DNA from: Pseudomonadota bacterium
Lineage (GTDB): Bacteria; Pseudomonadota; Gammaproteobacteria; Xanthomonadales; Xanthomonadaceae
Assembly: GCA_018241125.1 (NCBI GenBank)
Contig: JAFEEL010000052.1
Coordinates: 50,443-114,442 of the forward strand
DNA: 64,000 nucleotides
Reading direction: 5' to 3'
Shown here piece after piece: positions 9,301 through 16,457 of this stretch (within the stretch, counting starts at the first letter, position 1; every line of letters starts with the position of its first letter). The notes under the pieces are model-generated. The model was given only the letters and a program-made list of their open reading frames with translations, searched no databases and had not been told where the DNA came from. The translations under genes were made by a program, and so were the position numbers.

Positions 9301-9418
9301 CAAGCAGTTCAGCGACAACCAGAACTTCAAGCGCTGGCTGGCGGACATGGTGTTCGGTGCGACCTATCGCTCCGGCACGAACCCGCCTGCACCGCCGCAA
9401 GCCGGTGCGTCGGCGTGA
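6344..9418 (+). CDS. hsdR: Type I restriction-modification system, restriction/translocase subunit
   Basis: HsdR is the ATP-driven DNA translocase and endonuclease of the complex. The 1024-residue product has an N-terminal nuclease domain with LDLVIFINGLPVLTFELK (Asp ~158, E-x-K ~174-176). The superfamily 2 helicase core has Walker A SAGSGKSNT (~325), DEAH-box LIDEAHSSQ (~430), motif III FTATPK, and later helicase motifs around VANKFVTGFDEPLL and QTLSRLNRAHP. A glycine/proline linker PPPPGGGGGSGEP near residue 900 precedes the C-terminal HsdM-contacting region. All catalytic motifs look intact. The ATG at 6344 was preferred to an upstream in-frame start because it overlaps the preceding stop. 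The gene is the last of the hsd operon. Confidence 0.95.
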   Translation: MKPTDTSELGLERLIVRHLAGISEHPQVTAHAVAEPQTLYGPGGYVLGRASDYNRDVALDVSKLLEFLHATQPKAVESLNLAAEGIARAQFLHRLQGEIAKRGVVDVLRKGVAYGAVAKIDLYKLLPTPGNASAAEAFGKNVFSVTRQVRYSNDSGNELDLVIFINGLPVLTFELKNSLTKQTVADAIVQYQTTRDPKELLFQSGRCIAHMAVDDAEVRFCTELKGKASWFLPFNQGWNSGAGNPPNPGGLKTDYLWKQVLMKDSLANIIENYAQVVEDEEEDASGRRRKTRKPVFPRFHQLRTVRALLRRSRADGVGQRYLIQHSAGSGKSNTIAWLAHQLVELKTAQDESRPQFDSVIVITDRRALDSQIHKTIKGYDHVASILGHSDNAQELRDFLRRGKKVIVTTVQKFPFILDELGDLGDKKFALLIDEAHSSQGGKTTAKMHQALGGVTEEEFEEDSTQDAVNAEIEKRIASRKLLANASYYAFTATPKTRTLELFGERATVGDKVQFRSPEELTYTTKQAIQEGFILDVIANYTPVDSFYHVAKTIEDDPQVDKLKALKKIRRYVESHDKAIQSKAQIMVDHFTAQVIGTRKIGGKARAMIVCNGIARAIDYWREVSDYLAEIKSPFKAIVAYSGDFEIGGSKKTEADLNGFPSKDIPAKLKLDPYRFLIVANKFVTGFDEPLLHTMYVDKPLAGVLAVQTLSRLNRAHPQKADTFVLDFADNAEAVKAAFQEYYRATIQDGETDPNKLHDIKAELDAQQVYSGSQVDDLVALYLSGTDRDKLDPILDVCVAEYASKLGEDDQVTFKGKAKAFVRSYGFLSAILPYGHPAWEKLSIFLNFLIPKLPAPKEEDLSKCVLEAIDMDSYRTQAQAAMKMALDDADAFVEPPPPGGGGGSGEPNLDKLSNVIQQFNDLFGNIEWHDADKIRQVITEEIPARVAQDKAYQNAQANSGKQNARLEHDKALNRVVLELLDDHTELFKQFSDNQNFKRWLADMVFGATYRSGTNPPAPPQAGASA

Positions 9419-9443
9419 CGCGCCGTATACGGGTGCTGGTCAG

Positions 9444-10150
9444 TCAGGCTGGTGGCACCATGCCCAGCCGCTCGCGCACCACCGACCGGGCGATGCACCA
9501 CTGCGCGAGGTAGTAGCTGGCCAGCACCCACATCGCGGCTTTGTCGATGCCGCCGCCGAACTTGTCCCAGGCCAGCAGGCTATCGCTGAGCACGAACAGC
9601 GCGCCGCCGATCCCGGCGATACGCGCGGATTTCCATGAGGCGCCGGCGCGCAACGGCCACGCGCGTGCGCCGGCCAGTGCCGCCATCAGCATCAGCACCG
9701 CCACGTAGGCCAGTACCGCCACTCGCAAAGCCGCCGGTACCAGCGGCAGCAGGGCGACGAGGTTGCCCGCGGCCACCGCTGCGTAGCCCAGCAGTGCCAT
9801 GCCGCGCGCCGGCCACGACGAGCCGCTGGCGAAGGCGGCGATGTAGCACAGGTGCGCGAGCAGAAAGGACAGCAAACCCGCGATGAACGGGTCGAAGGGC
9901 AGTGCGGCAGCGGAAGCATCAGGAAGACATCGCCGGCCAGCGACAGCGACAATCCCGCACACACCAGCCATCGATAACACCGCCCGATCGGCGAGGGCGC
10001 GCCGGCGGCCATCAGCAACAGCAGCGCCGTGGCCAACGGCTTGCACAGGTAGTGCAGCCACAGCCACGGGCCGCCGAGCAGGGCGCCGGCGATGGCGCCC
10101 AGCGCGCTGACGGCGATGAGCAGGGTGAGTGGGAAGGATCGGTGCGGCAT
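9444..10150 (-). pseudogene. YhhN-family (lysoplasmalogenase-like) membrane protein, frameshifted
   Basis: YhhN proteins are multi-pass membrane proteins; some are lysoplasmalogenases that cleave the vinyl-ether bond of lysoplasmalogens. The N-terminal third (MPHRSFPLTLLIAVSALGAI through KPLATALLLLM and LSLAGDVFLMLPLP) is read from ATG at 10150. The rest (FDPFIAGLLSFLLAHLCYIA to the C-terminus) continues in another frame, ending at 9444. The switch falls near 9895-9910, between MLPLP and FDPFIAGL. Both halves match the family order, so one reading-frame change has broken the gene. It could be a true inactivating indel, a sequencing error or, less likely, a programmed frameshift. Confidence 0.75.
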
Positions 10151-10177
10151 CGGATGGACTCGGCGGCAAATTGCACC

Positions 10178-11155
10178 TTATCGCAAGTGCGGCACGGGCG
10201 AACCCATGCCCAGCCGCTCGCGCACCGCCGCCGCCACCCGTGGCAGTTCGCGCAGCTCCGTGGTCGGTGCGATCGGATCATCGGCGAGCACGCGCGCCGC
10301 GCCGGCTTGCAGCAAGCTGGCGATGAACGCAGCATGTTTGCCGCGCGCGACTTGCGGCCTCGCGACGCGCACATCCGCGCCGGTCGCGGCCGCTTCGCTG
10401 AGCATGTTCACCGTGTCGGGCGAGACCACGATCCGCTGCGCCCATGCCAGCAAGCCGGCGTAGGGATTGTCGCCGTCGCGTGCGTCGCGCCAGCGCAGGC
10501 CATCGATGCCGCCCAGCCCCGCGCACAGCTCATCGCACAACCACGCCGGCGTGCGTCGCGAGGCGCAGACCGACACGCTGCCGCCTTCGCGCGCGTGGAT
10601 CGAGCGCAGCGCCTGTATCACCTCGGTGCACCAGCGCCGATCCAGCGGCACGTTGCCGATCGGCCCGCCGAGCAACAACGCGGTGCGTGGTGCGGGAAGC
10701 TCGCCCAGCTGCGGGAACCGCGCGCGCGCGGCGTGCAGCCAGATCGCATCGACCGGATGCAGGCTGCCGCGCACGCTCACGATGTTTTCCCCGCGCAGGC
10801 CATCGTGCTCGGGCGCGACCACCACGTCCCAATGGCGTAGATCGATGCGCGGATCGAGGATTTGCAGCGTGCGCGCACCGGCCGCGCGCAGCAGGCGGGT
10901 GGCCAGTGCGCCCTGCCGTCCGCAACCGATCGCAAACCGCGGCGGCTGCACCAATGCCATACGAAACGCATCGCCAAACGCACGTTCGCTGGCAGGCAGC
11001 AGGCGCGGCGCGGCATGCTGCCACGGCGCCCGCGCGTGCAGCCGCCAGAGCTGCGGTTCCGGCGCGTCGGATGCCGACAACGCCGTCGCCAACGCCAGTG
11101 CCTGCCGCTCATTGCCGGCCGCGCCGTCGGTCACCACCCAGATGGCTGGCGTCAT
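10178..11155 (-). CDS. ELM1/GtrOC1-like (DUF1022) putative nucleotide-sugar-binding protein
   Basis: The 325-residue protein matches the bacterial relatives of mitochondrial fission protein ELM1: start TPAIWVVTDGAAGNERQA, middle VAPEHDGLRGENIVSVRGSL, then LLLGGPIGN and the late ISPDT-like VVSPDTVNMLSEAAATG block. The fold resembles glycosyltransferase-B enzymes, and many are annotated as nucleoside-diphosphate-sugar epimerases, but no activity is established. It lies 27 bp upstream (in transcription order) of the broken YhhN gene and is divergent from yceI. Its last residues, VRERLGMGSP, and those of the YhhN product, VRERLGMVPP, are encoded by a shared 21-bp stretch. Confidence 0.75.
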   Translation of the reverse strand: MTPAIWVVTDGAAGNERQALALATALSASDAPEPQLWRLHARAPWQHAAPRLLPASERAFGDAFRMALVQPPRFAIGCGRQGALATRLLRAAGARTLQILDPRIDLRHWDVVVAPEHDGLRGENIVSVRGSLHPVDAIWLHAARARFPQLGELPAPRTALLLGGPIGNVPLDRRWCTEVIQALRSIHAREGGSVSVCASRRTPAWLCDELCAGLGGIDGLRWRDARDGDNPYAGLLAWAQRIVVSPDTVNMLSEAAATGADVRVARPQVARGKHAAFIASLLQAGAARVLADDPIAPTTELRELPRVAAAVRERLGMGSPVPHLR

Positions 11156-11298
11156 GCGTTCGTTCCGCCAACGGGAAGCAGCGTTGCCATGCGCGGCATT
11201 TCATCCGGAAAATGCGACCATACACTGTCCACTGCCGCCGTTGCCGGCGCTATCCGCCAGCGTCGCGGCCACCTTTTCCAATCACTCCGGAGTCCTGC

Positions 11299-11889
11299 AT
11301 GCACGCATCGTCGATCCTGATCCGCGCCGGTTTGCTGGTCGCCACCCTCGCCCTCGCACCCGCTGCCGCATTGGCCGCCGATTCTTACGTCATCGACGCC
11401 AACCACACGCAGGTGCAGTTTGGGTACACCCACCTCGGCTATTCGCACATCACCGGGCACCTGGGCAACGTCGCCGGCAAGTTTTCGTTCGACGCGAAAG
11501 ATCCGACCAAATCCAGCATCCAGGTCGCCGTGCCGATCGACACCATCGCGGTGGTGCCGGCGCTGAACGACGAACTGAAATCGGCCAAGTTCTTCGATGC
11601 GGCCAAGTTCCCGACGGCAACGTTCCAGAGCCGCTCCGTGACCCGCACCGGCAAGGACACGCTGGCGGTGGCCGGCGAGCTGACCATCCACGGCATTACC
11701 AAGCCCGCAACGTTCAACGTGACGATCAACAAGATCGGCACCCACCCGATGCGCGGCGTGCGCGCGGTCGGGCTGGACGCGACCACCACCGTCAAGCGCA
11801 GCGATTTCGGATTGTCCTTCCTCGTGCCCAACGTCAGCGACGAGGTGAGCATCCACGCCACGATGGAAGCCTACGCGGCGAAGAAATAG
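11299..11889 (+). CDS. YceI-family periplasmic protein
   Basis: The 196-residue product has a clear signal peptide (MHASSILIRAGLLVATLALA to about residue 29, cleavage after ALA). A full YceI lipocalin-like beta barrel follows (YVIDANHTQVQFGYTHLGYS, then TFQSRSVTRTGKDTLAVAG, GELTIHGITKPATF and the terminal SDEVSIHATMEA strand). These proteins bind isoprenoid-type lipids in the periplasm; the ligand here is unknown. GGAG at 11289-11292 is spaced 6 nt from the ATG. The in-frame extension upstream to 10444 is antisense to the ELM1-like gene and is rejected. Confidence 0.9.
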   Translation: MHASSILIRAGLLVATLALAPAAALAADSYVIDANHTQVQFGYTHLGYSHITGHLGNVAGKFSFDAKDPTKSSIQVAVPIDTIAVVPALNDELKSAKFFDAAKFPTATFQSRSVTRTGKDTLAVAGELTIHGITKPATFNVTINKIGTHPMRGVRAVGLDATTTVKRSDFGLSFLVPNVSDEVSIHATMEAYAAKK

Positions 11890-11898
11890 ACAGTGGAT

Positions 11899-12012
11899 GC
11901 AAATGATTGGACATCCTGTCCAACATTTGCTCGCCGAGCCCGGTACGTGCCCGTACTCGGCTCCGTCGCAACGGCATTGCTGCCGTTGCGACGCGTGGCC
12001 CGTCCCTGGGCC
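11899..12012 (-). other. Four-hairpin structured element, copy A
   Basis: Read on the minus strand, four hairpins follow each other. H1 is 12012-11997 (GGCCC-AGGGAC-GGGCC). H2 is 11992-11965, with 12-bp perfect arms and a GCAA tetraloop. H3 is 11961-11933, containing GTACGGGCACGTACCGGG. H4 is 11930-11899, a 14-bp stem with one bulge and an AGGA loop in GGACAGGATGTCC. It fills most of the gap between yceI and the pirin gene. The same four-part layout recurs at 52623-52736. No U-tract follows any hairpin on either strand, so a simple terminator is unlikely. The family could not be named. Confidence 0.7.
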
Positions 12013-12063
12013 GCGATCCGGGCATCGTCAGGCACGTTCTTCCAGCATCCGGCCCGATAACCC

Positions 12064-12765
12064 ATGATCCTGTTACGACGTTCGCACGAACGCGGCCACG
12101 CGCAGCACGGCTGGCTCGACAGCCGGCACACGTTTTCCTTCGCCGACTATCACGATCGCCACTGGATGGGTTTCGGCCCGCTGCGCGTCATCAACGAGGA
12201 TCGCGTCGCGCCCGGCGGCGGCTTCGCGCCGCACCGTCACGCCAACATGGAGATCATCTCGTATGTGATCGCCGGCGGCTTGCAGCACCGCGACAGCATC
12301 GGCAACGGCTCGGTGATCGTGCCCGGCGACGTGCAGATGATGAGCGCCGGCAGCGGCATCGAACACAGCGAGTTCAACGCATCGCAGACTGAGTCCGTGC
12401 ACTTTTTGCAAATCTGGATCCAGCCCGACCGCCTCAACGCCACACCGCGCTACGCGCAGCAGCATTTCGCCGCGGACTCGCGGCGCGGTGTACTCAAGCT
12501 GGTGGCATCGCCCGATGGTGCCGACAGCTCGCTGCCAATCCGCCAGGATGCACGCATGTACGCGGCCACCCTGCCGGCCGGTGCTGATATCGAGCACACA
12601 CTGCACAGCGGTCGTCGGGCGTGGGTGCAGGTGGTGCATGGCCGCTTGCGACTGGGGGCCGATATCGCGCTGGAAGCCGGCGACGGCGCGGGCATCGCCG
12701 ATGTCACGCAATTGCAATTGACCGCCGAACGCGAGAGCGAGCTGTTGCTGTTCGATTTGCCGTGA
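12064..12765 (+). CDS. Pirin-family bicupin (YhaK / quercetin 2,3-dioxygenase-like)
   Basis: The 233-residue protein has the pirin N-terminal signature: HGWLDSRHTFSFADYHD, MGFGPLRVINEDRVAPGGGF, then APHRHANMEIISYVIAGGLQ. The metal ligands His58 and His60 are present, with later His/Glu in SAGSGIEHSEFN (about 100-104). The C-terminal cupin half is shorter and lacks the histidines, as is usual. Bacterial pirins bind iron or other metals and some oxidise quercetin; the physiological substrate here is unknown. The start at 12064 follows the four-hairpin element by about 50 bp. Confidence 0.88.
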   Translation: MILLRRSHERGHAQHGWLDSRHTFSFADYHDRHWMGFGPLRVINEDRVAPGGGFAPHRHANMEIISYVIAGGLQHRDSIGNGSVIVPGDVQMMSAGSGIEHSEFNASQTESVHFLQIWIQPDRLNATPRYAQQHFAADSRRGVLKLVASPDGADSSLPIRQDARMYAATLPAGADIEHTLHSGRRAWVQVVHGRLRLGADIALEAGDGAGIADVTQLQLTAERESELLLFDLP

Positions 12766-12839
12766 CTCCACCCGGCGCGCGATTCGCCGGATGCCGCGAC
12801 AGGTACAATGCGCCCATCGCTCCAGCCCGCCGTTTCGCC

Positions 12840-13040
12840 ATGACCACCGACACCGCCCAGCCCATCGCCCAGCCCAACGCGGAAAAGCGCTACGAGGTGC
12901 GTCGCGCCGATTTGCCGGTGGCGTGCCCGCTGCCGGCGATGGCGCTGTGGAACTCGCACCCGCGCGTGTACCTGCCGCTGGAGCAGGAACGCGAATGCGC
13001 CTGCCCGTATTGCGGCGCGCATTACGTGCTGGTCGATTGA
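12840..13040 (+). CDS. Small CHCC zinc-finger protein
   Basis: The 66-residue protein carries ACPLPAMALWNSHPRVYLPL followed by CACPYCGAHYVLVD. The Cys, His, Cys, Cys ligands match the zf-CHCC domain, also found in the NDUFS6 subunit of mitochondrial complex I. Bacterial members are small and of unknown function. It ends 17 bp before the glycosyltransferase gene, so it probably leads the LPS-type operon. The ATG at 12840 excludes an upstream frame that is shadow sequence of the pirin gene. Confidence 0.85.
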   Translation: MTTDTAQPIAQPNAEKRYEVRRADLPVACPLPAMALWNSHPRVYLPLEQERECACPYCGAHYVLVD

Positions 13041-13056
13041 CCCGCCGCGGGCGACG

Positions 13057-14172
13057 ATGCGCCCGCTCACCGTGGTGCAACTGCTGCCGGCGCTGGAGGT
13101 CGGCGGCGCCGAGCGCTCGGCGCTGGAAATCGCTGCCGCCCTCGTCGCCGCAGGGCATCGGGCCATCGTGGTATCCGCCGGCGGGCGCATGGTGCGCGAA
13201 CTGCAAGCCCTCGGCGGTGAACACGTCGAACTGGCGATCGGCCGCAAGTCGCTACTGACCCTGCGCCACGCGCGCACGCTGCGCGATCTGTTTCGTCAAA
13301 CCCGCGCCGACATCGTGCACGCGCGCTCGCGCATGCCGGCGTGGGTGGCACTGGCGGCGCTGCGCGGAATGAAAAATCCGCCGCACTTGGTCACTACCGT
13401 GCACGGGCTGAATTCGCCGGGCCGCTACAGCGCGGTGCTGACGCGTGGGCAGCGCGTGATCTGCGTGTCGCAGACCGTGCGCGCATATGTGTTGCGGCAG
13501 TGGCCGGATACCGATGCCGGCAAGTTGGCAGTGATCCCGCGCGGCATTGATCCGACGGCGTTCGCGCCCAATGCGCCGTTTGATCCGACTTGGCGCGACC
13601 GGCTGCTGACGGAACATCCGCAACTGGCCGGATCGCCGGTGCTGCTGCTGCCGGCGCGCGGCACGCGCCGCAAAGGCCATGCGCATGCGCTGGAACTGCT
13701 GCGCGCACTGCGTCGCGATGGCGCGGATGCGCGCATGCTGCTGGCTGGCGTGGCGCAAGACGGGCGTGAAAGCTACTTGCGCCAGTTGCGCGCACACGCC
13801 GCTGAACTGGGCGTCGCCAATGCGGTCGCCTTCGCGCCGCCGCTGGCGAACATGCGCGCTGCCTACGCGCTGGCCGATCTGGTGCTGCAACTGTCCGAGC
13901 AACCCGAGTCGTTCGGCCGCACCGTGCTCGAAGCGCTGTGCAGCGGTCGGCCGGTGCTGGGCTGGGATCATGGCGGGGTCGGCGAGTTGCTCCGCGAGCT
14001 GCAACCGCACGGCGCGGTTGGCCTCGGCGATGCGGCCGCGCTGGCACAACGCGCCAAGGCCCTGCTGGCCGCCCCGCGACCGGCCATCGCCTTGCCCGAA
14101 CGGTATACGCTTGCGCGCATGCAAGCCGACACCTTGGCCGTGTATGCCGACCTCACCGCCGACCCACGTTGA
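13057..14172 (+). CDS. GT4-family glycosyltransferase
   Basis: The 371-residue GT-B enzyme begins with VVQLLPALEVGGAERSALEI, the usual glycine-rich start of GT4 enzymes. It carries LLPARGTRRKGHAHALELLR (donor-side linker), SFGRTVLEALCSGRPVLGWD (the E-x7-E region: Glu in SEQPESFG and in LEALCSG) and HGGVGELL. It transfers a sugar from a nucleotide donor, probably to a cell-surface glycan. It sits 2 bp before an O-antigen-ligase gene, next to lpxL and waaA, so a role in LPS core or O-chain assembly is the best inference. The exact sugar cannot be told. Confidence 0.88.
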   Translation: MRPLTVVQLLPALEVGGAERSALEIAAALVAAGHRAIVVSAGGRMVRELQALGGEHVELAIGRKSLLTLRHARTLRDLFRQTRADIVHARSRMPAWVALAALRGMKNPPHLVTTVHGLNSPGRYSAVLTRGQRVICVSQTVRAYVLRQWPDTDAGKLAVIPRGIDPTAFAPNAPFDPTWRDRLLTEHPQLAGSPVLLLPARGTRRKGHAHALELLRALRRDGADARMLLAGVAQDGRESYLRQLRAHAAELGVANAVAFAPPLANMRAAYALADLVLQLSEQPESFGRTVLEALCSGRPVLGWDHGGVGELLRELQPHGAVGLGDAAALAQRAKALLAAPRPAIALPERYTLARMQADTLAVYADLTADPR

Positions 14173-14174
14173 AC

Positions 14175-15470
14175 ATGACCGTTGACGCACCCGCGCCACG
14201 CGCCGACCTGCCCGCCGCGCAGGCGCGCTGGGCACCGTGGACGGTGCTGGCTTGCCTGTCGCTGTGGCCGTGGGTGGCACCGGCGAACGTGGCGGTGGCG
14301 CTGACCGCCGTGCTCACCATCGGCTGGCTCGGGCTGCGCCGTTTTCGCGGCGGCGACGGCCTGCTCAGCCGCGAGGCGTGGGCGCTGACCACGGCGTTGT
14401 TCTTCAGCTACTGGCTGCCCGAGCTGTTCGCCTGCATCGGCGCGGCCGACGCCCGGCGCGCGCTGGTCGAGGTGCTGACCGGGCTGCGCTTCCTGCCCTT
14501 GCTGTGGCTGGCGGCGATCGCGGTGCATCGCGAACGCGAACGCCGCATTGTGTTTGTCGGCATCGCTGTGCTGGCGCTGTACTGGACCGGCGATGGGCTG
14601 GTGCAGGCGCTCACCGGGCACGGGCTGCGCGGCGCGGCGAACATCGAGGCGGGCAGCGGGCTGGTTCGCATCAGCGGCATCTTCGGCGCGCAGCATCCGC
14701 ACCTCGGACAGGTGCTGGCGAGCCTGGCGGTATTTCCACTGGGATGGGTGGCGCCGCGCGCCGGTCGCGCTGGCTGGCTTGGCGTGGCGCTGTTGCTGGG
14801 CTTGGTCATCGTGCTGTCCGGCTCGCGCGCGGCGGTGCTGACCTACGCGCTGGTGTTGCTGTTTTCCAGTTGGCGGCGACTGGATTGGAAGCAGTTGCTC
14901 GGCGTACTGGTCGCTGCCGTGGTCGGTATCGCCGCCTTGGCGACGGTATTCCCCGCCGAACTGCACTCGCGCATCGCGCGCAGTCAGGCGATCTGGCACG
15001 GTGGTATCGATGGACTGGACGCGGCCAGCAGCGGCCGCGTGCGCATCTGGGGCGCGGCGCTGTGCATGGCGCGCGAACACCCGCTCAACGGTGTGGGCGT
15101 GCGCGGCTACCGCGACGCCTACGCGCACTGCGCCCCGCACATGGACACGCCCGCGCCGTGGGGCGATGGCAGCGCCCTGCACGCGCACCAGATCGTGCTG
15201 GAAGTGCTCAGCGAAACCGGTCTGATCGGATTGGCGCTGTGGCTGATCGGCGCGGCGTTGGCGATCCGTGCGTGGCGCTTCGCCAAACCCGCGGCGCGCG
15301 CACGCGCCGCGCTACCTGCCGTGGCGCTGGCGGTCACCGTGTTCCCGCTCAACACGCATCTGGCGTTTTATTCGAGCTTCTGGGGCGGCTTCACCTTGCT
15401 GCTGGCCGGGTTGTATGTCGGGGCGCTATTTGGGGAGGATGCGACCATCGATACCGCTGGCGAGCGCTAG
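14175..15470 (+). CDS. O-antigen ligase / Wzy-like polymerase family membrane protein
   Basis: The 431-residue protein has about ten hydrophobic segments and the Wzy_C-type core: ISGIFGAQHPHLGQVLASL, LVIVLSGSRAAVLTYALVL, and a large periplasmic loop with NGVGVRGYRDAY and SALHAHQIVLEVLSETGLIG, where His and Arg residues are typical of O-antigen ligases. Such enzymes join undecaprenyl-linked O-chain to lipid A-core (WaaL) or polymerise repeat units. WaaL is slightly favoured by its place beside waaA and lpxL. ATG at 14175 is 2 bp after the glycosyltransferase stop, so the two genes are one transcription unit. Confidence 0.82.
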   Translation: MTVDAPAPRADLPAAQARWAPWTVLACLSLWPWVAPANVAVALTAVLTIGWLGLRRFRGGDGLLSREAWALTTALFFSYWLPELFACIGAADARRALVEVLTGLRFLPLLWLAAIAVHRERERRIVFVGIAVLALYWTGDGLVQALTGHGLRGAANIEAGSGLVRISGIFGAQHPHLGQVLASLAVFPLGWVAPRAGRAGWLGVALLLGLVIVLSGSRAAVLTYALVLLFSSWRRLDWKQLLGVLVAAVVGIAALATVFPAELHSRIARSQAIWHGGIDGLDAASSGRVRIWGAALCMAREHPLNGVGVRGYRDAYAHCAPHMDTPAPWGDGSALHAHQIVLEVLSETGLIGLALWLIGAALAIRAWRFAKPAARARAALPAVALAVTVFPLNTHLAFYSSFWGGFTLLLAGLYVGALFGEDATIDTAGER

Positions 15471-15499
15471 CGTCTTGTCCGCGCTACGCATCCGGGACA

Positions 15500-16402
15500 T
15501 CAATACACCCCCGTCTCCCCCGGCGGCCGGCGCTTGAAGCGCCGATGGATCCACAGGTACTGCGCGGGCGCGGCGCGCACCATCGCCTCGACGGCGGCGT
15601 TGACGCGCGCGGTGTCGGCGGCCACGTCGGTGGACGGGAAATCCGCCAACGGCGTGCCGATGCGCAGCACGTAGCGATCGCCTTCGCGGTGATGGAAGAA
15701 CGGCAGCACCGCGCAGCCGCTCACCCGCGCGAGCTGATGGGTGGCGGTGATGGTGGCTGCGGGGATGCCGAAGAACGGCGCGAACACGATGTCCTTGCCG
15801 AGCATGTCCTGATCGGGCGCGTACCACAGCACGCCGCCGCTTTTCAGGTGGCGGATCGCGCCGCGCAGTTCGTGCTGCTGGAACATCGCCGCCGCATAGC
15901 GCAACCGTCCGCGCAGCACCGCCCATTCCATCACCGCGCCGGCGTGGCGGCGATACATGCCGGCCAGCGGCACGTGATCGCACAGCAGGCGACCGCAGAT
16001 TTCCAGATTGAGAAAGTGCCCGGACACCAACAGCACGCCGCGTCCGCCGGCCATCGCCGCGCGCAGGTTCTCCAAGCCGTCGATGCGCACCGTGCGCCGC
16101 AGCGGCGCGATCGAGCCCCACCACGCGCGGGCGAACTCGAACGCGCCCACCCCCAACGCCGCGAAGTGTTCGCGCAGCAGGGCTTTGCGCGCGGCCTCAT
16201 CGAGGTCGGGAAAACACAGCGCCAGGTTGATGCGCGCGGCGCGTCGGCGCGAGCGCGCGAAAAAGTACGCCAATCGACCCAGCGCACCGCCGAGCGCGCG
16301 TTGCAGCGGCCACGCCAGACGCCCGGCCAGCCACGCGATGCCGATGCCAAACCATCCGGGCCAGTGGCGCGGGGCGAACGAGGGGCGTGGCGGCGTAGGC
16401 AT
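15500..16402 (-). CDS. lpxL: Lipid A biosynthesis lauroyl/myristoyl acyltransferase (LpxL/HtrB family)
   Basis: The 300-residue inner-membrane enzyme adds a secondary acyl chain to lipid A. Seen: an N-terminal hydrophobic anchor, then the H-x4-E catalytic motif GHFLNLEIC with His129 and Glu134, and the family block KSGGVLWYAPDQDMLGKDIV ahead of AT(I)TATHQLARVSGCAVLP. The C-terminus ends WIHRRFKRRPPGE. The start at 16402 was set at MPTPPRPSF; the longer upstream frame runs into waaA antisense. It is divergent from waaA with only 55 bp between them, so the two Kdo2-lipid A genes probably share a control region. Confidence 0.9.
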   Translation of the reverse strand: MPTPPRPSFAPRHWPGWFGIGIAWLAGRLAWPLQRALGGALGRLAYFFARSRRRAARINLALCFPDLDEAARKALLREHFAALGVGAFEFARAWWGSIAPLRRTVRIDGLENLRAAMAGGRGVLLVSGHFLNLEICGRLLCDHVPLAGMYRRHAGAVMEWAVLRGRLRYAAAMFQQHELRGAIRHLKSGGVLWYAPDQDMLGKDIVFAPFFGIPAATITATHQLARVSGCAVLPFFHHREGDRYVLRIGTPLADFPSTDVAADTARVNAAVEAMVRAAPAQYLWIHRRFKRRPPGETGVY

Positions 16403-16457
16403 CCGCGCGATTCTAGCCGCCGACAGCCACCCGGTGCTCCAGTATCCTTGTCGGCAA

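Noticed and set aside
10444-11298. Long N-terminal extension of yceI
   Set aside because: It is antisense to the ELM1-like gene. The ATG at 11299 has a ribosome site and begins a signal peptide.
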